Shown one piece after another: positions 1 through 12,241 of a stretch of 64,000 nt of DNA. The stretch is from Onchocerca volvulus (Eukaryota > Nematoda > Chromadorea > Rhabditida > Onchocercidae), in assembly GCA_000499405.2 (NCBI GenBank), contig HG738138.1, positions 3,274,368-3,338,367 of the forward strand, in the 5' to 3' direction. Position 1 is the first letter of the stretch, and each line of letters begins with the position of its first letter. Below the pieces are notes generated by a model that made no database searches, was not told the DNA's origin, and saw only the letters and a program-made list of their open reading frames with translations. Both the position numbers and the translations under genes were made by a program.

Positions 1-210
1 CAATTCATCTGACAATACTACAAGTAACATTGTTGATTTTACTCAGGTAAAGAGTGAAGCGCTGCTCCACAAAGATTTTTATGGTATGGCATAAATTTAA
101 GGTCGGTGATCGGAAAATAAGCCTTGAAAGTCAAATCCGCTCATTTTCAGTTCTTCAGTAAAATAGTACTGAAAAATGGAATTAAAATGAAAAATTCATG
201 AATGACATAC

Positions 211-2315
211 CCCATTTATATGATATAAGAATTCCAGATAATCATGTCGATTCATGAAAGTAATAATGGAATCGTACTCAAAGAAATGACATTCATTTTC
301 AGAATTCAATTCCAAATACGTCAATTCTGCATTTCTTGCTCGTTTATTTGCAGTAATTGCTTGTAAATTGGATCTATCGTGCAATAATTCAAAAATAAAT
401 GAAGGAAAATTGTGATTTATGTTTTGAAAAATTACACTGATTTATTCATTAAATTACCGAGGTTTTCTAAAAAAAAAAAAAAAAAAAAAAAGGAAATAAA
501 CTTACTTTTCAATGGTAATTTGGAAATAACGTGTATTATCAGTAATTATAAATCCCATCAAATCTCTATAAAGCTGACACTTTTCGTCTGTTCTGAAACA
601 AATACAACTGAATAAAGCTGTTAATAGTTCAATTTGTAAATGAAATATGATAACAGATTTGTTTAACCTTTCATCAAATAACAGTCTCCAAGAAAAAGTT
701 TCTCATTTAAGCTTCATTAGAAGACTGTTTTTTTGAATCGCTTCTATAAATCCCAAACTCTCTGATGTTTCATATGCCACTCTTATTGATGAATCAGTAA
801 TTATAATGAAGTAATCCAACGAACAAGTCGATATCGTCTAAATCCACAGTGATATTTTTGTTTAAATCAATGTTGTGTGTTTTTAACGTGACATTGATTA
901 GCTGTTCGAAAACATGAACAAGTAAGTGCTGTTGCCGGCGATCTTCAAATATGTTAGAATATGTTGGCAAATCGGAATTGTGAACATCTTTATTCCATAC
1001 ACAACGGATCTACAAATTGTTCCTTCTAGCGAAGATTCCTGATGAGATAATGTTTCAAGAATTTTAAAAAATTGTTAAATGGTCTTCAGTATCACGGACA
1101 TTCTATCTAACAGTTCGATCAAAAGATTAGAATACCAGCCTATATCCGGAATATCGTTGTAGTAATAGTATTCAACTTCAGGCACTTTTGCCATTCTGGA
1201 AAATGTCATTAGACATACATTGTAATTTGTTTGATTATGGTACCGAAAACAGTTTAGGATGGTGAAATAGCATAAAACATACTTTCATGCAACGCTGACA
1301 ACATTTATTGATCTTAAAATAATATTCATCTTGTTCACATTCTTCAATGGACACTGATTTCATTGCATATTTCAAGTCACATTTACAGAACATAAGATAA
1401 GCCTGCAATTTTTACATATCATATTTGCTATAAAAAACTTTTAGAGCCTAACGGAGAATATAAAGATTATCTCATACAAGAAAAAAAACTCATTTGCATT
1501 TTGAAATGATTTGTTAATCAAAAGTTCATCAACTAGTAAACCTAACAAAGGAGTCAATATTCATTGGGTTGATTCTGGTCAAATAATTACTCAAGGCGAA
1601 AAAATCAAATTTACACTTGCGCGTCGCAGGTTTAGTAAAGCAAATAGCATCTGGCATTTATTCTTGGTTGCCACTTGGCCTTTTAGTGCTTAAAAATATT
1701 GAAGGTATCATCAGAGATGAAATGGATAAGTCTGGCGCCATTGAAGTATTATCTAATATTATCGATATAATAGACTATGCAACCTTCCTTCTCTATTTTT
1801 ATTATTTAAGTTCGCTGTTGTTGCGATTCCAGCAGGAGGAATTATATTATTGTCATCTGTTCTTGAGAAGTTTCAAATATAATCCGATCAGGAACAATTA
1901 AGCTGATAGACAATTTCAAATAATTTGTCGCGTCAAATTTTTCAGTTCAGAAAACATCCTCCGACGTTAGATTCCAGAAGAAATATGTAAGCAAAATTTC
2001 AACTCAACAGATATGCTAGTAGATTGAGCACATTTCGCACAAATAATCTTTGGAAAATCCATCGACAAACTTTGTTTAATTGAATAATTTGAAAACTTAC
2101 CTGATTGTTGGCGCATAAATGCATAGCGCCATATGCGGCCATAGAAGGAAATTTTGTCTTACTGTTGTCCAGAATAATTACTGTTTTCACATTTTTTGTT
2201 TCTGTGAATGTCACATTATTATTGTCTGGCAAGAAATGATCGCAGATTAGGTTAGATGAAAATTCAGTATGTTGCATAAACTGACAGATTGATCCAGTTT
2301 CGACCATTTTAAAAT
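211..2315 (-). CDS. Unrecognised multi-exon gene, partial and possibly decayed
   Basis: I do not recognise the family. Exon-like blocks on the minus strand are 2315-2101 (an ATG at 2307; donor gtaagt), 1402-1283 (donor gtatgt), about 1195-1096, about 1009-794, 592-506 (acceptor tttgtttcag, donor gtaagt) and 373-211 (donor gtatgt). Phases agree for 2315-2101 into 1402-1283 and for 592-506 into 373-211, so these pairs look like genuine exons. The 1402-1283 block is Cys-rich (FCKCDLKY, then NKCCQRCMK); the 373-211 block contains [15 protein letters not shown]. The middle is problematic: 1283 to 1195 joins out of phase, the block at 1009-794 ends at a TGA after LLHYNY while coding-like sequence resumes in another frame ([19 protein letters not shown]), and an in-frame TAA must be removed by assuming an intron at 1095-1010. 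It may be a decaying gene, a misread gene using AAG/GAG acceptors, or an assembly error. The gene probably continues left of base 1. No signal peptide or membrane segment could be placed with confidence. Confidence 0.45.
1611..1751 (+). pseudogene. proS: Fragment of Wolbachia-like prolyl-tRNA synthetase (nuclear transfer)
   Basis: Read from 1617, this stretch encodes about 45 residues that fit the N-terminal part of the class II catalytic core of bacterial prolyl-tRNA synthetase: [17 protein letters not shown], then [14 protein letters not shown] and [12 protein letters not shown]. The [31 protein letters not shown] series is the alphaproteobacterial form known from Rickettsiales; the animal mitochondrial enzyme is much more diverged here. 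Similarity stops abruptly at both ends: the upstream codons do not continue the family, and after EVL the expected MP is replaced by SNIID. There is no start codon, no splice context and only about 10% of the enzyme (usually about 420 residues). It is therefore a dead fragment, most simply explained as a nuclear Wolbachia transfer in a filarial genome. It sits on the opposite strand to the unrecognised gene, in a gap between that gene's exon-like blocks. The homology call is from memory of the family; a blastx would settle it. Confidence 0.8.
1810..1881 (+). pseudogene. Possible second bacterial fragment (dicarboxylate/amino acid symporter-like)
   Basis: The frame beginning at 1810 reads [20 protein letters not shown] and then stops at TAA. 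The [12 protein letters not shown] pattern resembles the IP(A/G)GG(I/L)-M-VL stretch near the C-terminal core of sodium or proton/dicarboxylate symporters, a family that Rickettsiales carry. It lies 60 bases downstream of the proS fragment on the same strand. The match is about 20 residues and hydrophobic, so chance similarity is a real possibility. Confidence 0.22.
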
Positions 2316-2515
2316 CTAAGATACGATAATATAAAACCATTTTTTTGAGAACATTGTATAACATGTGAAATTGTGCAAATAAATGTTTAAAAATGTTAAA
2401 ATCTTTTAATTTATTTGACAAGTTGAACAAATTGAACATTGTGTTAATATGCTCAAGACGAATCCTTGCTTTACGCCGAATAAGATGATAATGATACTGA
2501 GCATATCTTGAGCAC

Positions 2516-5500
2516 AGGCATTAATTAAATATTCAAATCTTGTTTATTTTTTTTTACTAATAAATCATCGAACCAGAAGCGGAACCATTGTTCCTAATAT
2601 CAGAATAGTAATTACTTTGACAAGGATTAAAGGTCTAGATTATCTGAACAGTTGAAAGTTCAATCTTTTCTTCCATCTAAGGATAAAAAGCTCCATTGGT
2701 AGCAAGTAATCGCATTACACTCTTGATTTTGAAATACAAAACAGTAAAATATGAATTTTAGTCAACAATTTCTCGAGCACAAAAGCACAGGAAAAAGAAA
2801 CATGTTCTTAAATATTCATTATATACATGAAAATATCCTATTTAGATGAAACAATGGACAATAATCGTAATTAATTACTTAAAGAAATATCGAGGACTCA
2901 ATTTGTCGACGGGAAAAGCCAAACTGGAAGTGAATGAGGGAAGGATAAACAGATGAAATGTGATAGATTATATCTTTTCCCATATTTCACTTTTTTTTTT
3001 TCCAAAACAAAACAACTTCAGTGTAATAAGAAAGAAAATTTTGTTGTAGAAAAAATCAAAAACAAAACCGACAAATAGCAATAAATGAGAAATAGATTTA
3101 AAAGTGCGACAGAAGATGGGAACCGTTCCAATGATGACCGACCAAAGATTGTGTTTCGGATAAGCTGTTTCACAATCATGGAAGAAAAATTTTTGTTTTG
3201 GTAATTTATTCTTAAATAAATAGTGCCAACATTTCGATGTAATTTGAAAATTTCTCAATGAAAGCCTGGTTACTAAGCTATTTGACAAAAGAATTGTTCA
3301 TTTATTATTGTCACTTCAAAATTATAAAACATTCTGGTTTGAACAAACAAACTGTCTTTGCGCAAAATTCCTTCATAAAACGTATGATATGGAAATGTTA
3401 ATTCAGTGACATGAAATAAGACTATTTATGACGGATTTATGGGTAAAAATGATGTGGAGCGAAGAGAGATGAAAATTATCCATACGAGATTCTGAAATAT
3501 CGTAGCAAGAAGATGCTGATCTGTTGATTCTAATGATCCATATCTAACGACCTGGTGAAGCAAGTGGGATAGCAACAAGGAGACTATAGTAGCACCTTCA
3601 GAATGGGTCAACCTCTGAAATAGAGGCATTGTTACTATCTGCAATGATCGGTAATTTATGCAAATTGCGCAATTCGGGAAATTTCTTTTTCTACTCATCA
3701 ATCCTCCCTATTTTCTTTTTCCATAGGTAAAAGTAAAACTTATTCTGGATTGAGGTCAGTTCAAAATTACTTAATTCAAAATTACAAAATAACTTGCTTG
3801 TGTTTAGATTTCATCTACATTACATATCCATTCTATCCATACTGACTCGTATCTCAAGAATCCAGCATAAAACCATATTCATCCTTTTCCAGAACTTTCC
3901 TCATTTCTTGACAAAAATTTTCCTAAATGCCGGCTCACGATAATTTTTATTGTAAGAAGCTGTGATTTTATTATTGAGTTCAATGACAATTACCATATAG
4001 AATTATGAAAAATAAATTCTACATCTCTTCGATTTTTTCGTGAAAAGAACGATACAGTTGTTGGATTCTTTGGTTATCATCTAACAACCATCAGAATAAT
4101 TCTTCACAATTCACAAGCACAAGTAATGTTGCCAGAAACAAATCAAGAGGAAATTATCAAATCATTCTGTTGAAAATTCTGCATGTGAATAATGGGATGC
4201 GAGCTGTGCAAGCTTTTTGAATATTAAGATGGGAAGATCAGGAAAGTATAACGAAGGAGTTGAAGATATGAAATAAATCCGAATTGAGTCTTAAGGAAGG
4301 AAGAAGTGATAAACAGATGATAATATGTAGATTAAGATTCGACAAGTGAGGTAATGTCAAAAAATTAAGAAATTTCATATTGCAACTGCAGGAATTAAAT
4401 TTAGCTTTATTCGCTCACAAATACCACATATTTTCTGATTTGGAAAATTGTTGAAGAAAAACTTTTGGGATGAAATTTGAGAATATGCAAGCTGTTGAAT
4501 GAAACGAAAAGGTACAGAAGTTGATGAGCCAATTGATTGTTATCATAATAACATTATGGTAAGGTTCCCGATCTTATCGATAGTATGCTGAAAGATGTTA
4601 TATGGAGATATTCTCACAATTGCATTTCCAATAACAACTTTACTCGCTCACTACTGTCAAATATCTTGACCTCGAACAGTCTTCGCAAATCTACTAAAGC
4701 AGCCCTCTCTCCTTTCCGTTCCATTTATCATTTTCTGATATTTATTAATTTTTGTAAAAAAAAAAAGACTTGATAACAAATATAAATTCAATGCTTTGGC
4801 AAAGTTTAAGAATTTCAAACTTGACAAGGAACAGAGAATCTAAAATATTTAAATTAATTTTTACAAGCTCATAGTACTGAAAGGAAACTTTAAATTCCCA
4901 ATCAAAGAAAGTTCTGAAACTTTTCTAGAATAAATCGAATGCATTTCTCGAGGTACAAATAAAAGAACGAAGAAATTAAATAAAGAATCTCAATGTTAGT
5001 CACTGATATTACGAAGACTATTACTTTTTAAATTAAAGAGGAACATGTAGTAAAAGTGATATTAAGGCGCGCGAATTTGATAAACTTTATTTTAAAATCT
5101 TAATCTGAGATTAACTTTTCCTGTTCAAGAAATTATTTGCAGTATTTTCATTAATATCATCTCCCAGCACTTTTTTATAAAACTTAATCGTTGTTTAGGG
5201 TATTGCCAACAGAAAAAAATAATGGGCCTATGGAAAACTGAGAATAAAATTATTAAGATAATAAAATAACTGGAAACTGGTCAATTGAACTCAGCTTAAT
5301 AAATTCAACCTGAAATTATGCTGAATTCTTGTGATATGATAACTGAATTGGGAAACTCAATGATTATCACCGTCATGCATAATATTATCAAAAGATACAA
5401 CATTTATTTATGTTTAAGATCAAATTAAATGATAATTGTCCGGAACATTCTATGATAGTTTATTTGAGTCATCAATTAATTCAACTTAAAATTCTAGATT

Positions 5501-8413
5501 TATTATTCAAATCGCTAATCATTATTCATCTTTTAAGATTGGAAGATGTTGTTGGGACAAATAAACAAAATTAGATAAAGCAGGTTTCCTTATCAGATCG
5601 AAATGGCAACGAAATACTCAACTTGACCCAACAAAGATACTAACTTCTTTACGTCTAAATACAAATTCAAAATTTGTTACTTCTTGTTAATTGGAAATAA
5701 ATAACATAAAACCAGCTTGCTAAATTAACATAACCGTTTCCTGGAAGTAGTTTTTTAGGTGGAATAAAAATGTAACTTGAATTTCATCGGCTTAAGTAGC
5801 TTTAAAGTTTCTCAACAATTGCCCATGTTAACAATTCCCGAAATTCTGATTTAATCTTTGTCAATAACTGCTTTATATCAGCGGAATCGAATAATGGCTG
5901 AGAGTACGCTTTCATGTATGAAAAATAAACGAATCACTTATTTTATTTTTCTACAAAATCTGAAGATCCAATATAGTTTCAGAAATTCTGTTTTTTACTT
6001 GGTAAAATGCCAAAATTTGTGCCATTTCTAGAAAAATAATTTTTATCTGATTCCAGGACCAGTTATGGCACATGAAATAATTCTTTATCTTCTTTAAATT
6101 TGACATATTCGCATTCTGAAGTCGTTTATGTAATGAATGGTGTGTGAGAGAGAGATTTAAAATGAATGCATCTAAACAAATAAATAAATAAAAATAAAAA
6201 TAAAAAAGAAAAAAGCAAAGAAAAGTACTGATTTGTTAATTTCAATTTCAGGTCACTGAAAAGTATTACAAATTGAAAGGTGAAATCCTGCTAGTAAACA
6301 CATACTATGTCGCCGTTTTTCTATGACCGTGACAATTGTTGAAAGTTCTTGAATTCTTCTTGTATTGTTTTCGAAACCTCAAACGTGGGTAATTAAACCC
6401 TTATTACGTAAACTGATGATACAACCCGTACGAAACAATTACAACATCAATTGATCAATACACTTCTAGTGACATCAAAAGGACAATTTTCACGATGATA
6501 TCATAATCCAACCGACTCCAAAAGTATATCCTTCGAAAATGAACCATAGTCGGGACCCTTTTCTTATTTATAGAGGAAGGATATCGCTAGAATTTGATCC
6601 ACAATAAGGCGCCATTTTTAGCGCATGAGAGCGTGTCTTTTTTGGTGCGCGACCTTGATTATTTTCTTATATTCCTCGCGATTTCAGCGACATACTAAAA
6701 CAAACCACTGATTGAACTGATCTTATTAAATAGTTTGCTATTTCTGTGATAAACTTTTCCGTTGAAATTTGTGTAAAAAGCATTACTGAGAAATGAGTTA
6801 TCAATTTTTTTTTTCGATAATCAGTCGACAAAGGTTGTCATGCAGGTTTGCAGGTTGTTTTGGACACTATTGTTTGCTTGTTCACTATTTGAGAAAAGGG
6901 CAGTTTAAGTTTGCTAATAATAGCAAGCAGCATTATGCAATTGTTTTTTTTTTTTTTTAAATTGATTAATGTAACAGATAATGAAGTTTTAATATTTTTA
7001 CCAATTGATTATAATTTTTCTGATATTATTGAAAATACGAAATTTCGTTTTAGTGTTACAAGTAGCTTTAGAGGACTGAAAAAAAAATAATTTGCTACTC
7101 TAACAGTTTCTGGTTGCTTTCGGTTAGTTATCACTATTAATATTATCACTGACAATGTTTAAGGTAATGAGCACAGGGTTAAGATTTTTTAATCTTTTGA
7201 TCAGATAGTTCCCACGAATAATTTACTGTGTTATGCAATTCATTGTTCTTCAGTTTTAACCGGCTATCAGTATTTTCGAAAACAGTATTGAATTGTTTTC
7301 GGTAATACAAGTTGGACGCAATTACATTTGATTAATTTTCTGATTAAGTTTTTCTCATATTATGGTAAATGATCTAATTAAAGTCGATTTTCCCATTTTC
7401 TTCCCGTTTTCTTTCAAGCAACAAACTCTATATTAATATATTGGAAAATCAATAAATATTTTGGATTTCTCCATTTATTTATCATGATTTTTTCATTTGT
7501 CTTATTTTGTTTATTTCATTAAATCTCAATAGACCTCACTGCTAATTAATTAAGGCATAAAAAAACTGCATCTTGATACTTTCTTTTGCATATTTGTTTG
7601 TCTAACCTTTCTGCAATTTGCAGAATTCATTTATTGATTCGTTCTTTCCTGAAATATTCAAATATAGCATTTACTGAGATCCTTGCATCACGAAGTATAA
7701 ATTAGTTATATCTATCATGCAGTTTTATTTCGTCAAAATCCACATTAATCTCGAATCATTTGTTCCTGAATATTTGTTGAGAAGCTGATATTTAATTTTA
7801 CATGCTGTAACGATTTCTTTTATTCTGTAATCATCTCTTACCCCGTATATTCTATAAATTAATTTCATCGACTCATCACATCGAAATCACTGAAAGACCA
7901 TTAGATTTTAACTGCATCAGTTAAGAGTAACTTGAATTCATTAATAAAACTATAATAAAATTTTCTTTCTAATACACAACTATTTGGAATTATGTTGTCT
8001 CATTTGAAATAGTTTGACGGGATTTATCTTACTGCTTTGTTTGCTCTTATCATGAATAAAAACTAGATTTTTGACAGAGAAGATTTGAGGGGGGCAAAGA
8101 TTCATCATATCATGCGTTATATTTCAACAAGAGTGATAAGCCGGTCATTCTGCACTATCTGTAGTATTAAATGCGACAGGTTAATAAATTATCATTGCTT
8201 CAAATGGAAGATTTGCGATGATTTTTTTGCTATTCAACTGAATGTGTGGTATGTATATGTAGGTGTGGATACAGGGATGTGAAGTGATAAAATTAGATCA
8301 GGAAAGTTGTTAAATGGAATGGATGGGTATTGTAGTAGCTTGTGTCACATTCATTTCATCCCTTTCAATAAATGTCCTATATTATTGGGATGTATGGATA
8401 CGGCGTCGAAATA
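2516..8413. other. Long AT-rich stretch with no recognisable gene
   Basis: About 5.9 kb with poly-A/poly-T runs and short chance reading frames on both strands. The longest frames (106 codons at 2968-3288 minus, 91 codons at 3426-3701 minus) show no familiar motif, no matching splice partners and no codon pattern that separates them from background. No RNA gene, mobile element or long repeat was seen. Confidence 0.6.
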
Positions 8414-11055
8414 ATGCGAAAATCGAATGATCGTTGGGATACTACGATGCTTGCTCGGTGCATTTTTCTTTTATTGGCAGGTAAGGAAAACTTGAATATC
8501 TTTTCGAATCTTTTTTAGAGAAGAAAGAGATTATTCTTTATTAGCTTCACTGATTTCAAATTTTCCAATATTTGTATATCAATAATATGAGTCACTAGTA
8601 GAACTATTAGATACATTCTTTAACTTTAAAGGTTGATTTAAAAAGTTTTATGAATTTTTTAAAACCATTTGAATTCTGAAAGCATTTGCCTGATTGTACA
8701 AATCTCAATTTTCCTCAAGAAAGAGAATCAATCTATTGCATAAATAATTGTTTTATGAAATAATCTAAGACTATTCATCCACTACACAGCCTAAGTTTTC
8801 AAATTTAATTTCCAATGAAATAATTATGCGCGACAAAATAATTCAAACAAATTTAGCGTCTACACTGGTCATAAGTAATGTCGTGGAAAGACGAATTATA
8901 CCACCATGTCCGGTTAATTCTAGGCCAATGTATCGTCCCGATGGACAACCACGTAAATGCCTTCCACATCAAAACAACCTTTGTGTAAACGCTTTACCGG
9001 ATCAGGTTAATTTGAAAGTTTGTACAAGTCTTAAGGATGTATGAAAAATTTTAATACAGTCATCTCCTCATGTAATTTCAAGCCTAATGCATCGACGGTA
9101 TGCTGTTGGCACAATCAAGTGGATTATTTCTGCTGTCTGGATGTAAGACCATTGGATTGTCCTGATTATCACAATGTTACCGTCGTTGTACACCATGCAT
9201 ATCCACAGAATCCATACTCACTGCGCTCGTTTCATTTCAGGTACATTTAATCTCAAATGATATATTCATCTGATTCATCATTGGAATCAGAGCTATTAGC
9301 TTTGATTTTGTCCAAAGATATTTCATCTAAGCGTGCAACAATTATAAGGAGATCATTTTGAATATTATTCATTTTTGCAATTTTTTCCGGAATAAATTGG
9401 CGAAAACTTTTGCAATGCACGCACTTGGAAAGAGATCAATTTTGACTTTTCATAATGAAGGATAACTTCCTTGATCCGTCCGTAATATCTTCAAAGATTT
9501 GAAAACAAGTTCTATGAAAATCATTACAAGAGATATTTGGTAGTTGTAGATGTTTACAACTTTTGAACTGATGTTTGATAAATAAAATTAGCAAAATCTC
9601 CGGTTATTTCTTTGTTTCCTTTTCACTAATAGTAGTATCTTTTCTTGATAATTGTAACTGGTACTTCTATGTGCTATATTTATTCTTCCTCCAATGACTG
9701 ATTAATACCTGTAAAGTTCAAAGTTGATATTAGCACAGCTATCGCTATATGCTCTCATAAAGGGTTGTATCAGCGCAAATAAGCCAAACAAGTGTTTTCC
9801 AACCAACTTTTAACTTAATTGCATGCAAGTTATCATTATTTTCTGCATTATCAACTATGTTCCTTGCAAGTTATCATTACCTATGTTCAACGAATGTCGA
9901 TAAATTCGTCTGTAAAAATGTTCCTGTTAGGCAACGCTGATTAAAGAATGGGCGAAGAATGTCTTTGTGCTTGTTAATCTTTGGTTGATTTAGAAATATG
10001 AAGTCCTTCAGGGAATTGAACTTTAAGAATATTCTGTAACTTGCTTTAATCATTATATTCTCTGATATTTGATTGGCAAATGTCGTTTAAAGAATCGGAA
10101 AGGCATGCAGTGCTTTCAATTGTTAAATTGATTTGTCTCAAAATCCAGCAAAATTTAGATGTATAGAATGACTATAATTCTTGCCTATGCCTCTAACAAA
10201 TGAAGTTGCGAATTGTACAAGCAAATCAAATATTTTATAGGATCTAAGAAAATATTGTTCATTAGAAAAGTAAATCGAGCTGTCTAAAACTTCAGATTAT
10301 ATCGTACGTTGAAAAGACCCAAAATCTCAAGTGATCAGATTCGAAATGACTTGTAAAATGAAGTGAGGAAGATCCGTATTGAACTGACCAACAACAATAA
10401 GGGAAAACTAGCAATTTTGCAATTTTGATGAAAAACATCAGGAAATATTACTTTGGGAAAGCTACTATAGTACTAAGTAATGGAAGTTAAAGTTATTATA
10501 GTACTAAATATTAAAGGTCACCGTGATCCGATACAGTTGAGTTATACTCAAAAGTGAAGCTCAAGTGAAGTTATTAACAGCCATAACAGTGATAGGCGCT
10601 TCATCAAGTAATTACTACTGCTAAATCAAAGTTGGAGGCAAAGTTCGAGTCTTAATCAAAAATTCGACTGAATATTATTTATTTTGTTTTCAATTTAAAA
10701 CAAAATTTCGCGTTTAGTAATCATATTTGTATTATCGATGATTGCGGTATTTATGGAGTTTTCTAATCTACAAAGCCGGAAAACTTTTTGTGAAGGATAA
10801 TAAAATATTATAACTTTAGTTGAAATGGATATTTTGCAGATGAAGTACAAATTTAGTTCGATAGTTTGTGCACGAACCTGTCTTCAAAAATACTTGACAA
10901 AAGTTCATTTACTTCCATGTCTTAATTTTGCACTTATCTTTGAAATTTGCAGGGATGGCATTGAAGACGAGATAGTTGCGATGACACAAGAATTTTTAAA
11001 TATAGTACCCAATGGGAACGCCATTTTGGCTAGGCACAATCGTGAGAAGAATTGA
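8414..11055 (+). CDS. Secreted Cys-rich protein with lustrin-like domain
   Basis: Four exons: 8414-8480, 8857-9005, 9083-9240 and 10953-11055 (TGA). Phases agree throughout and give about 158 residues. The N-terminus is a signal peptide (MLARCIFLLLAASTLV; the downstream Met at codon 12 would give a more typical start than the upstream one). The mature part has a CP...C...C pattern with Pro/Gly (PPCPVNSRPMYRPDGQ), then LCVNALPDQ, then CCW...FCCLDVRPLDC. This fits the lustrin-type cysteine-rich module found in many nematode secreted proteins. Two N-glycosylation sequons (NAS, NVT) are visible. The acidic C-terminal exon carries DGIEDEIVAMTQEFL. The second intron (9006-9082) needs an AAG acceptor; the alternative with donor at 9022 and acceptor at 9059 leaves a 38-base intron and gives 171 residues. 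Intron 3 is 1.7 kb. A polyadenylation signal AATAAA lies at 11205-11210. Role unknown; extracellular matrix, cuticle or host-facing secretion are all possible. Confidence 0.72.
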
Positions 11056-12241
11056 TTGATTGCATTAAAATCGTTTTCGAAATTTGCAAGTTGTACTCTT
11101 TGTACATTTGATGATATAATTTACATGTTTAGCATAGCTTGGACAAAGTTTTTGTAATTATGAAATGAGGCTATAGTGTATTTTGTGAAAATTTCTTCTG
11201 TACGAATAAATTAGTTTCTACAAAGTTTTTGTGTTTGTAACATGAGAAATTTCAAAGTTGTTTTATAATGACTAATGATCACAATTGAATGATGCAATCT
11301 CCAGAAATTGTTTGAAAAAAAAAATTTATTTTTGAGCCCACCTATTTGCCTTCAAATCCACTTCAAAATGTTCAATAAAATGGCAAAAAAATATTCACAA
11401 CATTTTACAATCAGTATCGAAATGAAAAGTAACACTTATATAAGATCTTCCTCCACACTTCTGCAATAATCATTATTTTATCATTTTATGTGGTTTAAAT
11501 CTAAATGAAGCGAAAGCTTTCTTTATTTAATTGTGCCACCGTTTTAACTAATTGGAGAAAATAACTGTTAATTTGTCTCCATCACTGCGTTAATTTTCTC
11601 GAGATTTTTGGTGAAATGATCTTTTGGCTTGGATTTTGATAAGAAATTTCCGATTCATAATTGGATCTGTCACGCAGCACTGAGGGGAGCAAATTTTTGA
11701 TGAAAATCCAATGTTTTTAAAATATTAATTTTAGTCCTTTTCGCAGTAATATAGAAAGACAGTGGTATTGAAAGGAATCGCACAACACTTGTAAGGTAAT
11801 TAAGTTTCTCTCTCGATCTAATTCGTTTCATCCTTTCCGAACAAAAGCACCTTTCATCTTTATTGTTACCGATTTCCTTCTTTTCAGTGTTCTTTTCATT
11901 CAGAAACTATAAATTTTGCAATTCAACTTCGTAAATACCTTTTGAACCATAAATTTCAGAATTATAATGGCCGTCAAATATGCATTCAGTTCCATTATAA
12001 AGTAATCCACTATCAGATGAAAAGAAAATCTTGTAATAATCAAAGGTTAGGTAGTAATGAGGATAATTTTAGAACAGTGATAGAGGGCAAACCTAAGTAA
12101 AAGAGAATAAGCAAATTTAATTCCTTCATTTTAACAAAATGAAAAAGTTTTTGTACATTACAAATAATTTCTACAATTAAACGGATATATTCCCTGAAAT
12201 ATAACCATAATCACAGTATAACAGCATCGTTGGCCGAGCAA
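11056..12241. other. Intergenic, no gene seen
   Basis: Convergent spacer between the Cys-rich gene (+) and the LIM locus (-). It holds the AATAAA at 11205-11210 for the upstream gene and otherwise only AT-rich sequence without recognisable coding, RNA or repeat features. Confidence 0.6.

Noticed and set aside
412..615. Plus-strand frame with a long lysine run
   Set aside because: The lysines come from a poly-A tract; the region is antisense to a better supported minus-strand exon at 592-506.
1611..1751. The proS fragment as an exon of the worm's own mitochondrial prolyl-tRNA synthetase
   Set aside because: The residues follow the bacterial [12 protein letters not shown] form, there are no flanking splice sites, and no neighbouring exon continues the enzyme.
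2968..3701. Two minus-strand frames of 106 and 91 codons
   Set aside because: No recognisable motif, no phase-matched splice partners, and lengths expected by chance in AT-rich DNA.
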